A stretch of 64,000 nt of DNA from Tetmemena sp. SeJ-2015 (Eukaryota; Ciliophora; Spirotrichea; Sporadotrichida; Oxytrichidae): the NCBI GenBank assembly GCA_027382625.1, contig JAJKFJ010022030.1:1-64000 (forward strand), given 5' to 3'. The translations under genes were made by a program, and so were the position numbers. The stretch's first letter is position 1. Every line of letters starts with the position of its first letter. Positions 21,514-33,129 of the stretch are shown here, piece by piece. The notes below the pieces were generated by a model. That model ran no database searches and had not been told where the DNA came from. It saw only the letters and a list, made by a program, of their open reading frames with translations.

Positions 21514-24500
21514 ATGAAGACTACTTTCAATATGACCCAGCCAACAGGAGGCGCTCAAGAATACTCAGGTGGAGACGGCAATGTGATAGGCGATGAGGAA
21601 GCTAATGACATTTACCAGAGATTGCTCGCTCAGAACAGTAAAAGGTAAGTTTTAACTTTACAAGGTTGAATGACAGTTTAAATGAATATGTTTGTATGTA
21701 CTTATATAATTTTAGATCAGATAAGGAATGCGCGAATTAATGTTAACCCGATAAGGAAAGATGATTTTTTTATTTTTCACCAAGCGGCAACTTATTGTAT
21801 CAGCCATCTTATTCTTATTTCAGAAAGTACACAACCAAGAGGAATTGGAACGATGAAGAGACTAAACTCCTCAACTGGGCCATTCATAAATGTTCGTATG
21901 GAGATTTTAAAATCCTTAGAAGTAGTAACTAATAATGATTGGAACTTACTCAGGGAAGAGAGGAATAAAGGGAGAGAACTTTAATGCGTCAGACTGGGGA
22001 CACGTAGCTAAACTAGTCCCAGGCAGGAACGACGCTCAATGCTAATACAAATGGAACTAGGGCCACAAGTCAAGTATCACCAAGACTCAGTGGCAAAAGA
22101 AAGAAGACGATGAGATAAGAAATTAATTGATATGATTAAAGATAAGTGATTTAGTATCATTCATTGATGAGCTGTTCTCGATTATAAGTGAGAAGGGCAC
22201 TAAGCAGTGGCAAGAGATAGCAGAGATACTTAATGCAAAGTTGGGAGTGAGCAGAAATGGCAAGCAGTGCAGAGAGCGCTGGTACAATTTCCTCAACCCA
22301 GAAATCAATAGAGATCCTTTCTCCAATGACGAGGACTTGAAGATACTTTAACTAAGAAAGCAAATAGGAAACAGATGGTCTGAGATCGTCAAGCATTTTA
22401 ATAAGAAGGACTAAATGAAGAATATATTTTATTTGCCTGGAAGAACTGAAAATAGCGTGAAGAACAGATTCAACTGCATGTTTAAGAAAATCAAGGACGA
22501 AAAGTTGCAAACAATTCAAGAGATTAACATGGGAGAGGTCCTCGAGAGAATCGAAAGCCAAAATAATGAGAGCACAGTGGATGAAACTATAATCCTATGA
22601 TTATCTTTGTAAATGGATGAGGACGAGATTTTGGAGATTTTGATAGAGAAAAAGACTAAGTAAGTGGAGCAGGAGCGCACTAATATGGCAATTATCCAAC
22701 AGCAAATCATGCAAGGCAACTCTTAGATGCAGCAGTAGCAGCATGAATCGTCCTCATATAAATTTCTACTCACTATAAATGAAGGGAAAGCGGATGATAG
22801 CTCAGATGCGAACATGCAGTCTATCCAATCACACCAAATCCAAAGCTAAAACAACAATATGAACAACATGATGGCATTCAAGCAGCCTAACTCCATGACT
22901 TCAAGTCCCTCAGTGAACCTTACTCACTAAGTGCTGAGCCCTGCCTTCGTTGATAACCTAGGCACTGAGCTTTTCATTGGAAACAATGGAAGCACTAACA
23001 GAACAAAGATCATCATCAAAGATAGAATAAAGTTTATGCTCAGAGAATATATAAAGGCGAATGAGAAAGATGAATAGAATTAATAATGGAAATCTATGTA
23101 AAAAAGCATGTAAGAAAAGCTGCTCATACTTCATCATAATTATCTAGGACATTTTAAACAAGGTGACTTGGCTCTCCTCAGTTCCCTCTAAATACAAGGA
23201 AGAGATTATCAATCAAATGATGTCTAAGAACAATGATATCGACTCTGATCATTTAGTTCGAAAATATTTTCTTATTTCCTATTTCATTCCTACAAGATCG
23301 TGATTGATTTATTGGGGCTCAAAGGCTTAGAAGATAAGCAGTTAACTGAAATAAACGAGGAGCTATTCCGTTAGTTTTACCTAGAGAGAAAATAGGCTAA
23401 TAACTATGGAGAAGGTAAAAGCAGGAAGGAGACTCCTCTCAGCTATAAAATGGGTTTGCAAGCCTCCATGAATCACTCTGTTCTCAAAAGTAACCTTGAA
23501 TTATAATTAAAACATTTTAAAGACTTCCAAGAGGACTTTTACCTTGAGAAAAGAGAGAAGTAGAGAAGGAGTTCAATGAAACGATCTTAGCCCAAACAGC
23601 AGCATCAGAGATTCAATTCTAACGATAGATACGTCCCCTCCTCATCTTTTGCAAAGATATCTAGCTTAAAGCCTAGCTTACTCGAGTAAAGTCCCATGAA
23701 ATAGGTAAGGACTTCATAAGTTAAGCTAATTAACTTACAGATGCAAATTGACATAGAAGTGATAGACTAGAATCTAGAGGTAGAGAAGCAGCCGAGTAAT
23801 AAAAGCAAGCAGTTTGCCTCTCCTTTTAAGAAAACGGAAACTAACTTGATGGAGAGAAGAGGCTAACATTTAGGAATCACTGATCGTCTCCTTGAGGAAG
23901 TTGATAGAAAAGAGTTCAGTGAGGAGAAGTTTCAACAGCCTCTTTCAGTTGGAGTTGAAAGGGTTAAGGTCGATGAGTCCAGCATCTCACAGAATCACAA
24001 AGATTCTCAGAAGAGCAATTAGTTCTCTCCTTTCGTTAAAATAAACTAGGACCTCTCTGGGTTTCTGGAAAGTGAGGAGAAGTCTAAACTCATAAGACAA
24101 TAACAATCGATGAAGAGCTTTCAGAATCTTAAGATTTAACCGCGGTCTATTCAAGGCAAAAAGTTCCTACTTAAAAAGCTTCATATTTTAAAATAGCTGA
24201 AGATCCCTTTACCAAAGCGTAGTAGCATTGAAAATAGATCTGTCAACGATATATCATGAATTACATTTACTTGCTTGTTTATTGTTTAAATCAGACAACA
24301 TAACTTCTAAGTATTCTCAAAATGAGGGAAATTAGAATAACAACTCCATTTTCGAACCAAGTAAGGGTCAAAATAGTCCCACTCTCCAAATTTTAGTGAA
24401 ACAAGAGACTGGGAATCAGAGTCAAGAAAGGCAAATTCACAAGTCCCTCGATAACGTTTAAACCTTCTACCCCATTCCCATTGTGACTCAAGAATTGCCA

Positions 24501-25903
24501 ATGCTTGTAAACCACCACTCCTTTGACCAAAAGTCCTTGCTGACTTAGTCTCAGAACAACTTAGACTCAACATCCGATGCAGCAACGACTACCTCCAGTT
24601 CATTTCTTGTTAACAAGTACGTAATCCCAAAGCCCTTGCCTACATATAAGAAGCCTGATAAGGAGTTTACAGATGGAGAGAAGATATATTTGATACAGCT
24701 CCTGGAATAGAAATAGGCTAGACTATAGCAGATGCATGAGAAGAATTTAAGCTACACGCTTCAAAGTATAAAGGGCAAGCCAAATCAGATCATTAAGCTT
24801 TAGAAACATATTAGAAAGCTTATACCTATTGAAACCTAAGCTAAAAATAGGGTCAGTCATAGTGCGGATAGACCTAGGAGGATGAATCAAGTTTCTCTTT
24901 CTAGGAATGGTGGAGATATTAGCTAAGAGGAGAATAGAGACAAATATGAGGGGATGATTAGGATTAGTAGATTATCTAAACCTGCAACTCATACCAATCA
25001 GACTAGGAGAAACTCTTAAGAAGAGTAGAGCTAGCAGTAAATAGAAGAGATAAGGGAATACTACTAAGACCTAAACTCTTAAAGCAAATAGAAAGATAAA
25101 GTAGAGGAGCAGACCATAGCGAGTACAATTAACTTGACTGCTTTAAACAAGGAAGCTTTTGAAAGCGGAGAGGTTTCCTATGAGGAGAAAGATTTTTATA
25201 ATTTAAATTATTTTGTAATTTAAATTAAGTTTAAGATACCCTTTAAAAATCCTCGATTGATCTTTTAAAAGCTGATCAACTATAAAATGACATAATATAA
25301 ATAGCTTTTAAGGCAAAAGTTCAAGAGCAGGAATAAAGAAGAACCAGCATTAAGAATTTTAAATTAAGAACTTATTTTAAAATAATAGAAAGAATAATAT
25401 ACCGAAACCCAAGCCAAGAAAATCCTTGATGAGTACTCATACGAATCTTCCTCAACTAGAAGCAAATGTCAAATAACTTCACAACATTAAAATTATTCCT
25501 CCTACTCGAGAGAGCTCTTCAGTCAATAAGCCTTTCGGCTAGAGTTTGATTAGAAAACGAATTGTTAGTTTAGTTGATAAAAATAAGAAACAAAAAAGTG
25601 GGTAGAGTACACCTTCTCATAAGTTATTTATTCAAGATTTTATTTTTAAAGTCAAGCTATTTGGAAGGGGATACTTACATTTTCGATTTAACTCCTTAGA
25701 ATTAATATACCCCTAAGAATGAGAGTAGGAACTAGGCTTTTGCTTTTGGGAAGAACGAGCAATCAAATTCTCTTCAAACTGATAAGCAGATGAATCCGAA
25801 CTCAGAACTCTTTCTTAAATTCCTCAACTTCAAAGCTATTAGAGAGAAGTAAATTGAAAAAGAAATGGAGGAAAAGAACAAGCCCTATGAATCTATGTTT
25901 TGA
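21514..25903 (+). CDS. MYB-domain protein with long disordered tail
   Basis: Likely nuclear DNA-binding regulator. After ATG 21514 and a short acidic leader comes an intron (21,650-21,822), then MYB repeats: RNWNDEETKLLNWAI; FNASDWGHVAKLVPGRNDAQCQYKWN; WQEIAEILN..GKQCRERWYNFLNP; and WSEIVKHF..LPGRTENSVKNRF. The rest is Q/N/S/K-rich. IESs: 21905-21975 (GGAGA), 22115-22171 (GATGAG), 22599-22604 (TAT) and 24257-24293 (ATCA); the last joins NRSVNDIS to DNITSKYSQ and so merges what first looks like two genes. Breaks near 23,090-23,170, 23,260 and 25,570-25,660 remain unsolved, so a two-gene reading is possible. The last frame ends KNKPYESMF, TGA. Confidence 0.7.
21905..21975 (+). other. IES of 71 bp, pointer GGAGA (MYB gene)
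   Basis: Joins HKCSYG to ENFNASDWGHV between MYB repeats 1 and 2, in frame. Confidence 0.75.
22115..22171 (+). other. IES of 57 bp, pointer GATGAG (MYB gene)
   Basis: Joins WQKKEDDE to LFSIISEKGTKQW between MYB repeats 2 and 3. The six-base repeat and exact phase make this a strong case. Confidence 0.85.
22599..22604 (+). other. Candidate micro-IES of 6 bp, pointer TAT (MYB gene)
   Basis: The sequence CTATGATTATC contains an in-frame TGA between TIIL and SLQMDEDE. Removing six bases between the two TATs deletes the stop and keeps the frame. Alternatives: a real stop or a sequence error. Confidence 0.4.
24257..24293 (+). other. IES of 37 bp, pointer ATCA (MYB gene)
   Basis: Removes an in-frame TGA and joins NRSVNDIS to DNITSKYSQNEG, extending the MYB protein by about 500 codons. 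Confidence 0.6.
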
Positions 25904-25990
25904 CAAGTTTGAATTTCATTTTTAGAATATAACTTCATTTTTCATGTTTGTGGAAACCTCTTTTTGTAAAATGTAAAGTTAATTGTTTAA

Positions 25991-28041
25991 ATGCAAAACA
26001 GCAGAAATGAAAAGCCACCGCTTCCTCCACTTTAATTTGTCTTTAAGCAATAGAAGAGAGCCTTACTCTCTAAACTGACTGATGATTACATCTACCGCTA
26101 TGATAAAAATTATCACAGTCTCCAAGAGATAGAGGCGAAGTAGTAAAGGGATAGACTAAAACAGTAGCATAGAACTCTTTAGTTTATTTATAGTGGTAGC
26201 AAGAGTAAAAGAAAATTGCAATCTAGATTGCAGACAAACAGAGACTAAAGAAGAATGTGGATCAGCAAATGACCTAGCTACTATTCACTTTCAATATTTT
26301 ATATCTCATTAGCTGACTCAAAAATCCGGGAGTATTAGCATTTCTATGAACAATCCTCTTCTTGATTTAGATGACTACGTTCTCTCTGCCCCTTAAAAGT
26401 TTCTACTCAAGCGCAAAATAGAAATGGACAGACATGAAATACTCACAAACACACAAGACACGGACAAAAAGAAAGAGAAAATGAAGGAAGCCTTTAGGAA
26501 GATGTTGTTTGCCAAGTATAGAGTGGACGGCAAGGATGATGATCTGTATCTAACTGAGGACTCAGAATATGAAGAGGAGGGAGTTGTGAAACTTCAAAAC
26601 ACTAAGATCATCTATGAGATAGTAGCTAATAAGAGGGAAATCATCAAGTACCTTATTGGGTAGAGACTTGTTAAGAGTGAAAATATTGAGAAGCTCAGCG
26701 CCATACTTGATCAGGCAGGTGAATCTACAGAGTCACTTCAACTTAACTTTAAATTCTCCTTTATTTAAACCTCTAGATGAATTCCTGACTTATAACAAGG
26801 ACATAGAGTTCTTCGCCAACAAGTTTGTGGAGCGACAGAGTGCAGTTAAGAAAAAGGAAAGTTAAGCAGAGCTAAAGAAGAAAGCTCTGCTTCTTAAGCT
26901 GAGGAAGAAGAAAGAGCAGTTGAGCAGATTTGAGTTGTTCAAAGACAGATCTTTACACTCTTAGCACTACTTGAGTACTGGAGATATAGCTGAGAAGGAT
27001 CCACTCTACGCAATTACAGAGCCTGCAGATGAGGAGCTGGACAGGTACTATAGTGAGATTAATATCGATGGGGAGACTTTTGCCAAACTCAACCCATCAT
27101 CGAAGGCATTCATTCTCAAATTCATAGAGAAGAATTATCAAAAGAGTGCAATGATTGTGCATCAGAACGAGTTCAAGCTTAAGAAGAAGTTTTTTAATCG
27201 CAGGAACTCCAAGTTATCGGAGAGCTAAATATCTTCTGCGAGAGGAGGTAGGGACTCAATAACACAGACACCCATGAGTCAAAAGAAGGAAGTGAATACA
27301 CCTGCTTTATTAAAGAAGGTATAACACTAATAGATCTAAGCGAAGGCAGGTTTGATCAAGCGAAAGGGTACAGGAAAGTCTGAATAGGACCTTAATGTGA
27401 CCGAGGATTTGGACAGAACTAATAAGTCCAAGGAAGACCCTATCTTAAATATCCTTCAATTAAAACTAATTTACTTTGAAAATAAGATTTACCTTTAGCA
27501 TTAAATTATTGCAATTCTTTCGTAATTTTCCAAGAATATTGAGTGGAAGGGAATTGAGAAAGATATCTAAGAGAAGAAAGCAGAAATCAATGGGCTTTTG
27601 AACCAAGACTATTACAAACCTATGTTCAAAGATGTTAACGACGAGAAACAGTATGTCTTGTAATGGATCAACCTCCTTGAAAATGGAGAGTTAGGGCTCA
27701 CTAAGTCTCCAGATGATAAGAAAAAAGCCAAAAACTTGAAAAAGATACTAGTTGATACCAAAGAAGCCAAATCAAATCAAGATGGTGTCAACATTGCAAG
27801 GAGAAGGTCTTTGTAATAACTAACTAAATAAGAATTTTATTTTGTACCCAGGGACTTCTCCAGCCTTGCCTTTAAAATTCAACTTAAACCTCTAGTATTA
27901 AAAATGATAATAACAATAAACTAATCGATAAGAGAGAAGCATGAATTAATTGCAGCTTCATCTAATCAAGAGTATTTGTTAAACACAAGTGAAGAGTTTT
28001 ATTTACATTAAATAAGAATATATAAAATAGTTTTAGTTTGA
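25991..28041 (+). CDS. Unidentified charged coiled-coil protein
   Basis: ATG 25991 begins NSRNEKPPLPPLQFVFKQQK. After IES 26239-26269 (CAAA) the frame gives FQYFISHQLTQKSGSISISM, a K/E-rich helical stretch (KKKEKMKEAFRKMLFAKYRV) and DDLYLTEDSEYEEE. IES 26754-26769 (TTTAAA) then links LQLNF to KPLDEFLTYNKDIEFFANKF. A long coiled-coil-like region follows (LLLKLRKKKEQLSRFELF). The frame then stays open through SQFSKNIEWKGIEKDIQEKK to TGA 28039-28041. About 640 residues, cytosolic in appearance. No family recognised; a cytoskeletal or ciliary role would only be a guess. Confidence 0.7.
26239..26269 (+). other. IES of 31 bp, pointer CAAA
   Basis: Joins SRLQT to NDLATIHFQYF in frame and removes a TGA. 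Confidence 0.65.
26754..26769 (+). other. Small IES of 16 bp, pointer TTTAAA
   Basis: Two TTTAAA copies ten bases apart. Excision turns a frame ending in TGA into LQLNFKPLDEFLTYN. Confidence 0.7.
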
Positions 28042-28129
28042 ATCTCTTTCTTATACGAATTAGATAATTTACACCCTTTTTATGATAATCTACTAATTCC
28101 TTTTCATATGCAGGCCTCCTTAGAACGTC

Positions 28130-28327
28130 ACACTTGTTGAGTAACATAAGTGGAGGCCTTCACGCTGCAGCCACGATACCGGGGCAGTCGTAGGAGATCT
28201 CCCTTGGGTAAAACAGCCGCATCTCATAAAATTTGAAGAACTCTTGAGACTTTGCAGTTTCGAGTCCTTGGAGATGCACTAGGCAGCGCCCCATCTCCGC
28301 AAACGGAGAAGAGCGCGCCTTGCGTAT
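28130..28327 (-). other. GC-rich segment after the PRL stop, open in the same frame
   Basis: About 200 bases, much richer in G/C than the surroundings. Directly after the PRL stop the same frame stays open for about 60 codons (ending REISYDCPGIVAAA, TGA), then reopens as LLNKCDVLRRPAYEKELVDY. On the plus strand, ACGCTGC at about 28,161 can pair with GCAGTCGT at about 28,181, and other short stems are visible. It may be a separate MDS, a readthrough extension or a structured RNA. No family recognised. Confidence 0.35.
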
Positions 28328-29415
28328 TCAAAAGATGTTGCACTGGCATGTTGAATTATTACTCTTGCCCTTGTTCTTTGTCTTTTGTGTCTTGATGCCC
28401 TTGAATTCGAGGATGAAGTTTGCCTGAGTAAGGTTGAGAGCACCAGGTCTGTTCTTTCTTATCAATTAGATGGCATTGGAAGGGGAGCATCCATTGTTAA
28501 CTAATGCAATTGCGACAAAGAAGGGGGCTCGTCCGAGTCCAGCAACGCAGTGAACCCCAATTCGTCTCTCCTCTACTTTTCCATTCTCTCCGGAATTCTT
28601 CTTTGAGCTCTGAGAAGTCTTGGGATCATCCTGACCAGCATCCTAGGCACCTCTTTCGTTCTCTAAGAGCGAGGGACTTGCGCTTTCCTAATTAAAGAAT
28701 TCATCGACTGTCGCAAGCCATTTCTTGATGATCTCCTTGGATGGAAGCTGTCCGTCTGGGAACTAGTTTTCCTGTAAAAAAGTTTAAGAACTTCATAGGT
28801 ATATTTAAAATGGCTATAGTTGATAAAATAAGGGCTTAAAATCGTGAACACTTCGGATGTGGCCAATTTTAGTGATACTTACATGGATCTCTATTCCTGC
28901 CTCTCTTATTTGGGCCTCGTCGTAGGTTTTTTCGCATGTTCTGACCAACAGCTTTACCTTGTGTGTCTTCAAATCCTACACAAGCGATCAGTTTCACTTC
29001 ACTAAAAATAAAAGCTTACCTTGATGCACTTCTTCATGGAGTCGTTGTCTGGTGAGGACATGATGAGGAAGTGATAGTTTTACCAGTTGATGGGAGTGGG
29101 TTAGTAGTACATGGCTGATGTGAGGGTTTTTGATGATTGGTATTAATATTTGCGAATATTTTGATTTAATTCTTATTTATTATTAATATTTCTTCCATTC
29201 GCCGTTTATTGTTCACTCCTGCTGCTTGGTAACTGTCTCCTGCGATTTTAATTGGCGTCACTAATAACGATCAATCCTTAATCATTCAGAGTCTTCAAGT
29301 TTCCAGAAGAGAAGTGTATTCTAGAAGGAGAGGGAGTGGATGGGCCGATGTCGGTATGCTGCGTACTAGGGGTTGAATTGAGCTGATTGCTTAGGGAGAG
29401 GGATTTAGATTTCAT
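28328..29415 (-). CDS. PRL-type (PTP4A) protein tyrosine phosphatase with CaaX end
   Basis: Removes phosphate from tyrosine (PRLs also bind CNNM transporters). The P-loop reads HCVAGLGRAP, the PRL-specific form of HCxxGxxR. Upstream are PTPINWQNYHFLIM, VKLLVRTCEKTYDE (position of the PRL VRVCEATYD motif) and PSKEIIKKWLATV. The chain ends CQCNIF before TGA, so CNIF fits a prenylation CaaX box as in animal PRLs. Two GT-AG introns, no IES found. The start at 29415 gives a 100-residue S/N/Q-rich leader not usual in PRLs, open in frame from its ATG; a shorter start at 29112 is also possible. An insert of about 35 polar residues precedes the P-loop. Active-site Cys and Arg are present. Confidence 0.85.
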
Positions 29416-29714
29416 AGTAAGGGAAGAGAAAGAATTACTGATAGCAAGCGCTGAGAGTGAGGGGAGTGTGTAATTAAGAGTAAAATTAAAAGAAAAGCGA
29501 TATCCGTAAACCCTGAATATTTAAATAGAGAGAGAAGCACTACCCATCCCCTCAAATTAATTCTGCCAATAATTATCGCTAATATAATCTATAAGTTTAT
29601 AAATATTGCACAATCAAGAAATTAAAGAATAAAGACATTTGAATTATTAAGAAGCTATTTAAGAGTTGATGATGCGATGAGGGCAATAACTAATATTAAT
29701 TTCAGATTTCTTAA

Positions 29715-30832
29715 ATGGAACAGAGTGCTGAAAGCGGAGGGTGTGGTGATTCCCACCAATAAATCCACGCTAAGAAACAAGACAAAGTTAACATTGAAGC
29801 CTCTCACTAATCAGAAGCAGTCAAGAAAAATGAGAATCTGAATGTCTATCTTGGTTGTGACCATCACACAAAGCTACCTTGCTCTTAAGAAATTATCAAA
29901 AGATTCCATAATTCATTAACCTGAGATTTGCATTTATTTACATCAAAAGTTTCGTGACTAATTTCATGAGAGGAGCTTTCCTAAAGTTGGCGTTAAGACT
30001 TATAACAGAGAGAAGCATCTAGAGTCTGATTAAGCAGTATATAGACATTCCTAAATTTGGAGTGGTGGTGGCCCTATTTTCAGGCCTATACAAGTTAACA
30101 AGATGCTTGCTCAACAGATTCATGCCTCAGCTAGATAGAACCGTTAAAATCTATCTCTCAGGCATGGTCTCATCTCTCGCCTTGCTGCTTGCAAGTCCTG
30201 GAGAACAATCTATCTTGAAGCTTCTTATCTACCCAAGAGCAATTGAGTGTATTTATCAACTGTTGTGCGAGAAGGGGTATCTAATAAAGTTCAAGCATGG
30301 AGATATTCTAGCCTATGCAATCTAAGTCATAGCAATCACATATAACTATATCCTTGAGCCGCCTAATATGCCCAAGGGTTTCAACCGCACCATCGATTCT
30401 TACTCATAGTTAGACTATGGAGAGTTGATGTAGCTCCATGCTGCTAAAATATTAATACGCAATGAAGCTATTAGCAAATTTATTTTAAGTTTAGAGCAAA
30501 ACAAAGAGCTGATATTCATAGGAAATATGGATCTAAACTATTTTGATTCCCTCTAATTTATTTGTCTCGGCTATATACTTCATAAATATACTAGAATAAG
30601 GTACTCTTAAAATACTTTATTGATTTGATATACTTTATTGTTGAGAGGGGAGAGCGCGAGTGTTAAGTTTTCATTCCTAGTTTACTAGCTGACTCATTGC
30701 ACATTTTCTCTGTTTGAAATAACTTAATTTGAAAGAACCTCTCCTTCTTATTGGTTATTAATCTCTAATCTGTCACTATTAGCAGGGTATGACTGCATTT
30801 ATGGAATGCTAAGATTTTATTAAGCTAGATGA
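29715..30832 (+). CDS. TMEM135-like membrane protein
   Basis: A Cys/His-containing N-terminus (GCDHHTKLPCSQE) is followed by MRGAFLKLALRLI, FSGLYKLTRCLLNRF, SGMVSSLALLLASPGEQSI and IYPRAIECIYQLL, the order seen in TMEM135-type proteins of peroxisomes and mitochondria; assignment by pattern only. IES 29906-29928 (AGATT) joins EIIKR to FAFIYIKSF and removes a TGA. A 45-base GT-AG intron at 30,601-30,645 joins KYTRI to RGESASVKF. The end reads RTSPSYWLLISN, GMLRFYQAR, TGA 30830-30832. The 3' end overlaps the convergent RBR gene if both use TGA. Confidence 0.65.
29906..29928 (+). other. IES of 23 bp, pointer AGATT (TMEM135-like gene)
   Basis: Excision fixes a two-base phase error and removes TGA, giving IIKRFAFIYIKS. 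Confidence 0.75.
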
Positions 30833-32608
30833 CTTTCTCCGCTTGTTTGAAGTTTATTCATTCTCTTTACTCGGGATGACTTTTTCCACCATCTATAAGC
30901 AGATGTGTAGCCATAGATATGAATATAGTAACCGGGTAGTAAATCAATTACCAAAAATGATTTGTTAAAATTTTTCATTTCAAAATTTAAAAATACTACC
31001 GCTGAAAGAGCTGCAAAGAAGACTGAAATTCCAACTACTAAGAATATATAGCCCAAGAATATTGGAAACATGCACATGCAGCCGAAGATCTTATCGCAGG
31101 CTTTACAGTTATCAACTATTTTAAAGTAGAACTACATTCCATAGTATGTACTGATTGCTAGTACAACCAGGTAGATAATTATAGGCATCAATATTAATCC
31201 CACGAGAAACAGAAATAGGAATTCACACTGGTTCTTTCTATTTCGAGGAGCCTTGGAGCAATTAAATGGCAAATACTCGAACTTGTGAATCCAATGATCA
31301 AGGCTGTTACCGCACACCCAGCACCATTTGTAATTACAAACTATGCAGTTCATATGGTGGCAGCCTTTATCTTTCTAAACTGGAGCATTGCAATTCGGAC
31401 ACTCGTGAGCTCCTATTTGCAATGCCCAACCTTTATAAATCTCTGCTTACGCATCTTTACAATTAAGTCCGTCATGCCAAGGGAGCTAACACTAGAAGCA
31501 AAAGAGCTTCGTGCATTTTGGGCACTCTGTCTTTGTCTATCCTCTTCTTCCCTCTACTATAGTTTCACAGTCGATTTGAGGACAGAATCTTTTGTTGTTT
31601 GATCTACTGACTTCATAATTCGCCATAAACTTTTGAAATTTGTGAAAGTTATCCTCACTTAGCAGAGATTTCAATTCCTCTTTATCGAAAGTTTTTTCGC
31701 ATCCAGCGCTCGGACACTTCATTTTATAAACGATGCCACTCTGATTAATCATGAAGTCTAGAAAGCTCTACAGACAGCTTTTGCAGAAAAAATGGCCGCA
31801 CTTTATGATCATAATATCCTTGATATCAACATCGAGATAACAAATTACGCAATTGAATGTCTTAACTGAGTTATTTAAGTTATCAAGAGAATTTAATGCC
31901 TTAGGATTTTTACTCGCTCCACTCTTGTTACTCTTAATTCTCAAGCTTTACTAAATTCTTTCAGAAAAAGTTCCGCCCAACTCTTATCTATACCTAGATG
32001 AGTCAAAGTTTAGATGAAATTCACTATTGCCAAAGTTTCTACTTGCAAAACTAGGCTCTTAAGATATCTTCATTTGATGGTTAACTTAGTTTTGGTTGCA
32101 ATTTCTGCATAGACCTGTCGCTTAATCAAGCATCATATTTAGACAGTTTATACCATTAACGCTCAAAAAGTTCATATTCTAACTATCTCTATGCTGGAAG
32201 TTCTGGACTCTAGTTGCTGAATTGAAGTCACCATTTAAAGGATAAATAAAATGTATAAGGAGCATGAGAATGATCTACATTATCGTTAACTACGATTCGA
32301 TATTGATTCTACCCAAATTTGAACTATTTATCACCTTAGTCGCTCTATCTTGCATTAAATTAGAAGCCCTCGTCATCATCGTCAAGAAACCATGGATCAG
32401 TTTGGACCCTCTCCAATTCAGAGGGTAACCTAACTTCACTCAAAATTGAAAGATTGGTTCTAATGTTATCACCTCTGTCTGTGAGATTAAGTTGATTCCT
32501 TAAGGTTTATTTATTAGCCAAGACTTGATTTTTATGGCATTTAATGTTCCCTCAACAATTTTCCAGATCTATTATTTTCTTAGAGGATTTCTCGAAATCT
32601 TGAGCCAT
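30694..32608 (-). CDS. RBR (RING-IBR-RING) E3 ubiquitin ligase with C-terminal membrane segments
   Basis: RING1 reads FNCVICYLDVD..CGHFFCKSC. The IBR has FCPQIDCETIVE and ECPKCTKLFCFQCQLPWH. RING2 has ECPNCNAPVQKDKGCHHMNC, whose last Cys is the expected catalytic thioester site, then WCWVCG. Two hydrophobic stretches follow (FLFLFLVGLILMPIIIYLVV; IFLGYIFLVVGISVFFAALS), as in membrane RBRs such as RNF19. The N-terminal 200 residues are N/Q/S-rich. IES 32236-32281 (AATG) joins RIVVND to NGDFNSATRV. An in-frame TGA at 32552-32554 near the proposed start makes the N-terminus uncertain. With TGA-only stops the tail extends to 30694, overlapping the convergent gene; a standard-code TAA lies at about 30,820. 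Confidence 0.8.
32236..32281 (-). other. IES of 46 bp, pointer AATG (RBR gene)
   Basis: Joins VVND to NGDFNSAT and removes an in-frame TGA. Confidence 0.7.
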
Positions 32609-33129
32609 GATATTACTGAGAAAATTAAAAGTTAATTACTGCGAGCACTTGCCCTATCAATGTCAAAGCCTAGACTTAAGGATCTCTCTTCTATAGATAG
32701 ATTTGAGATTTACTAGGATTCTCTGTGGCTTTAAGAATGCTCTCATTTAGAGATTCCATCCGATAAATCTGAAAACTCTAAATGAATTTGCGGGAGCTCT
32801 AAATTAACAATTTTGAAACATTACTAAAAAATAAATTGGTTATGTGTGGGATTGGTACGATTATCTTATTATCGCCACGTTTTGACATTACTAAACAGAT
32901 ATATTAAATTTATAAAGCCGATAGAGAAATTTCGCATTGCTTCTTGGAGAGTAAAGAATAGATTAGGATAAAGGACGTAAACTCTTAATTTTAGAATCAT
33001 TATCTGATCTTGCAAATGATATGTTGCCACTCTTTTAGACTATTCTCAGAAAATAAATTTAATTATCAAGTGGAAATTAAAAATCTCCAATAAGGCGTCA
33101 TTTATTTATTTCTCAAAAGCTTATAAATT

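Noticed and set aside
24307..24585. Minus-strand standard-code ORF opposite the MYB gene
   Set aside because: Shadow of the plus-strand MYB frame, which is open in ciliate code and continuous with its neighbours.
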